Below the pieces are notes generated by a model. It saw only the letters and a list, made by a program, of their open reading frames with translations, made no database searches and had not been told where the DNA came from. The position numbers and the translations under genes were made by a program. Shown in pieces: positions 4,948 to 5,670 of a stretch of 5,670 nucleotides of DNA. How positions within the stretch are numbered: position 1 is the stretch's first letter; every line of letters begins with the position of its first letter. The stretch covers positions 1 through 5,670 of the forward strand of contig JAQCNR010000399.1 in NCBI GenBank assembly GCA_028274925.1, read 5' to 3'. This stretch comes from Halovenus sp. (GTDB lineage Archaea; Halobacteriota; Halobacteria; Halobacteriales; Haloarculaceae).

Positions 4948-5670
4948 ATGGACCAGTATCGCTATTCGCCGACTCGACGGGAGTTCATCGCCGGCACAGT
5001 CGGGGTGGGTGCGGCAGGACTGGGGGTGAAGTCTGCGACTGGCAAGACGTGGGCCGACCATCCAGCGCTTACAGACACGTCCGGGACAGTCGAACTGGTT
5101 GCCCGGTTCGAGCCAGCAGACGGCGCAGGAGCGGCGACGCTCAAGCGTCACGCACGGACGAGTCAGCGCCCGTTCGAGCAGTTCGTCGCCGAACAGCCCG
5201 GTATCAGCATCGAACGCCAGTTCTGGGCCGCAAACGCCGCACTGTTCTCTGTCGACCTCGAGCGCGTCAGCCGACGTGCACTCTTGAATGTCGACGGGGT
5301 GGTCGCAGTACACCCAAACGGCGCGCTCGGCACACAAAGCGTCGCTGACGAGACGGAGACGACCGAACTGTCTAGCACTCAGTCTGGAGAGACAGAGCCC
5401 GCCTACCACCTCGAAGAGATGGCTGTCCCGGAGGCGAGAGAGATATACGAGACTCGCGGTGAGGGTGTCGATGTCGCGGTTCTCGACGTTGGCATCGACG
5501 TCTCCGGCCACGAGGAACTGGCGGCCTCACTGGAGCGTGGCGGGTGGGCGGAGTTCGACGAGACCGGCGCTCGGGTCGACTCAGAGCCAAACGCCGAGAC
5601 ACAGTATCCGGGGGCTGGCCACGGCACGGGCGTTAGCGGCATCATCGCAGGCGGCAGTACGGACGCCGGA
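4948..5670 (+). CDS. Tat-exported subtilisin-family (S8) serine protease, 3' end cut off by the window
   Basis: The frame from ATG 4948 is open to the right edge, giving 241 residues with no stop. The N terminus has a twin-arginine signal, TRREFIAG (9-16), followed by a Gly/Ala/Val-rich hydrophobic stretch to about residue 27, so the protein should be exported folded through the Tat system, as is usual for haloarchaeal secreted enzymes. No Cys lipobox follows, so release or another anchor is more likely than a lipoprotein. Residues about 46-125 look like an inhibitor-type propeptide, then an acidic linker (133-152). The catalytic domain begins near 155: the Asp motif is VAVLDVGID (D180) and the His motif GHGTGVSGI (H225). 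The Ser motif lies beyond the window. D-V-G replaces the common D-T/S-G and HGTG the common HGTH, both tolerable variants. The substrate is unknown, and activity cannot be confirmed without the rest of the gene. Confidence 0.9.
   Translation, partial: MDQYRYSPTRREFIAGTVGVGAAGLGVKSATGKTWADHPALTDTSGTVELVARFEPADGAGAATLKRHARTSQRPFEQFVAEQPGISIERQFWAANAALFSVDLERVSRRALLNVDGVVAVHPNGALGTQSVADETETTELSSTQSGETEPAYHLEEMAVPEAREIYETRGEGVDVAVLDVGIDVSGHEELAASLERGGWAEFDETGARVDSEPNAETQYPGAGHGTGVSGIIAGGSTDAG

Noticed and set aside
4699..5511. 270-codon minus-strand open frame
   Set aside because: It lies opposite the ACT gene end and the S8 protease, both well supported, and its translation is not family-like.

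Overview
The window looks like chromosomal DNA of a halophilic archaeon (class Halobacteria). The genes are GC-rich, the proteins carry a strong excess of Asp and Glu, several genes have a TATA-like element about 24-28 bp before an ATG with no usable Shine-Dalgarno (leaderless mRNA style), and the protease has a twin-arginine signal typical of haloarchaeal secretion. I cannot name the genus.

Layout, left to right. (1) 1-1542 (+): the 3' part of a von Willebrand factor A (VWA) protein whose reading frame is open to the left edge. (2) 1543-2532 (-): a metallo-beta-lactamase (MBL) fold hydrolase, convergent with the VWA gene; the two stop codons abut in the palindrome TGATCA. (3) 2533-2823: an intergenic region with the MBL promoter and an unusual concentration of short inverted and direct repeats. 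(4) 2824-3497 (+): a two-gene toxin-antitoxin operon, an AbrB/SpoVT-type antitoxin overlapping a PIN-domain RNase toxin by ATGA. Base composition here is visibly lower in GC than the neighbours, which suggests a mobile accessory cassette. (5) 3682-4269 (+): hisB, imidazoleglycerol-phosphate dehydratase of histidine synthesis. (6) 4346-4849 (+): a small protein with an HTH-like segment and a C-terminal ACT domain, probably an amino-acid-responsive regulator. A perfect 16-bp inverted repeat lies just upstream of its TATA box. (7) 4948 to the right edge (+): the 5' part of a Tat-exported subtilisin-family (S8) serine protease.

How it fits together: hisB and the ACT/HTH gene form an amino-acid metabolism pair, each apparently with its own promoter. 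The toxin-antitoxin operon looks inserted between the MBL gene and hisB. The VWA protein and the protease have no visible functional link to their neighbours here. I do not see a clear, large, undescribed system. The points most worth a second look are regulatory: the repeat cluster around the toxin-antitoxin promoter and the palindrome in front of the ACT/HTH gene.
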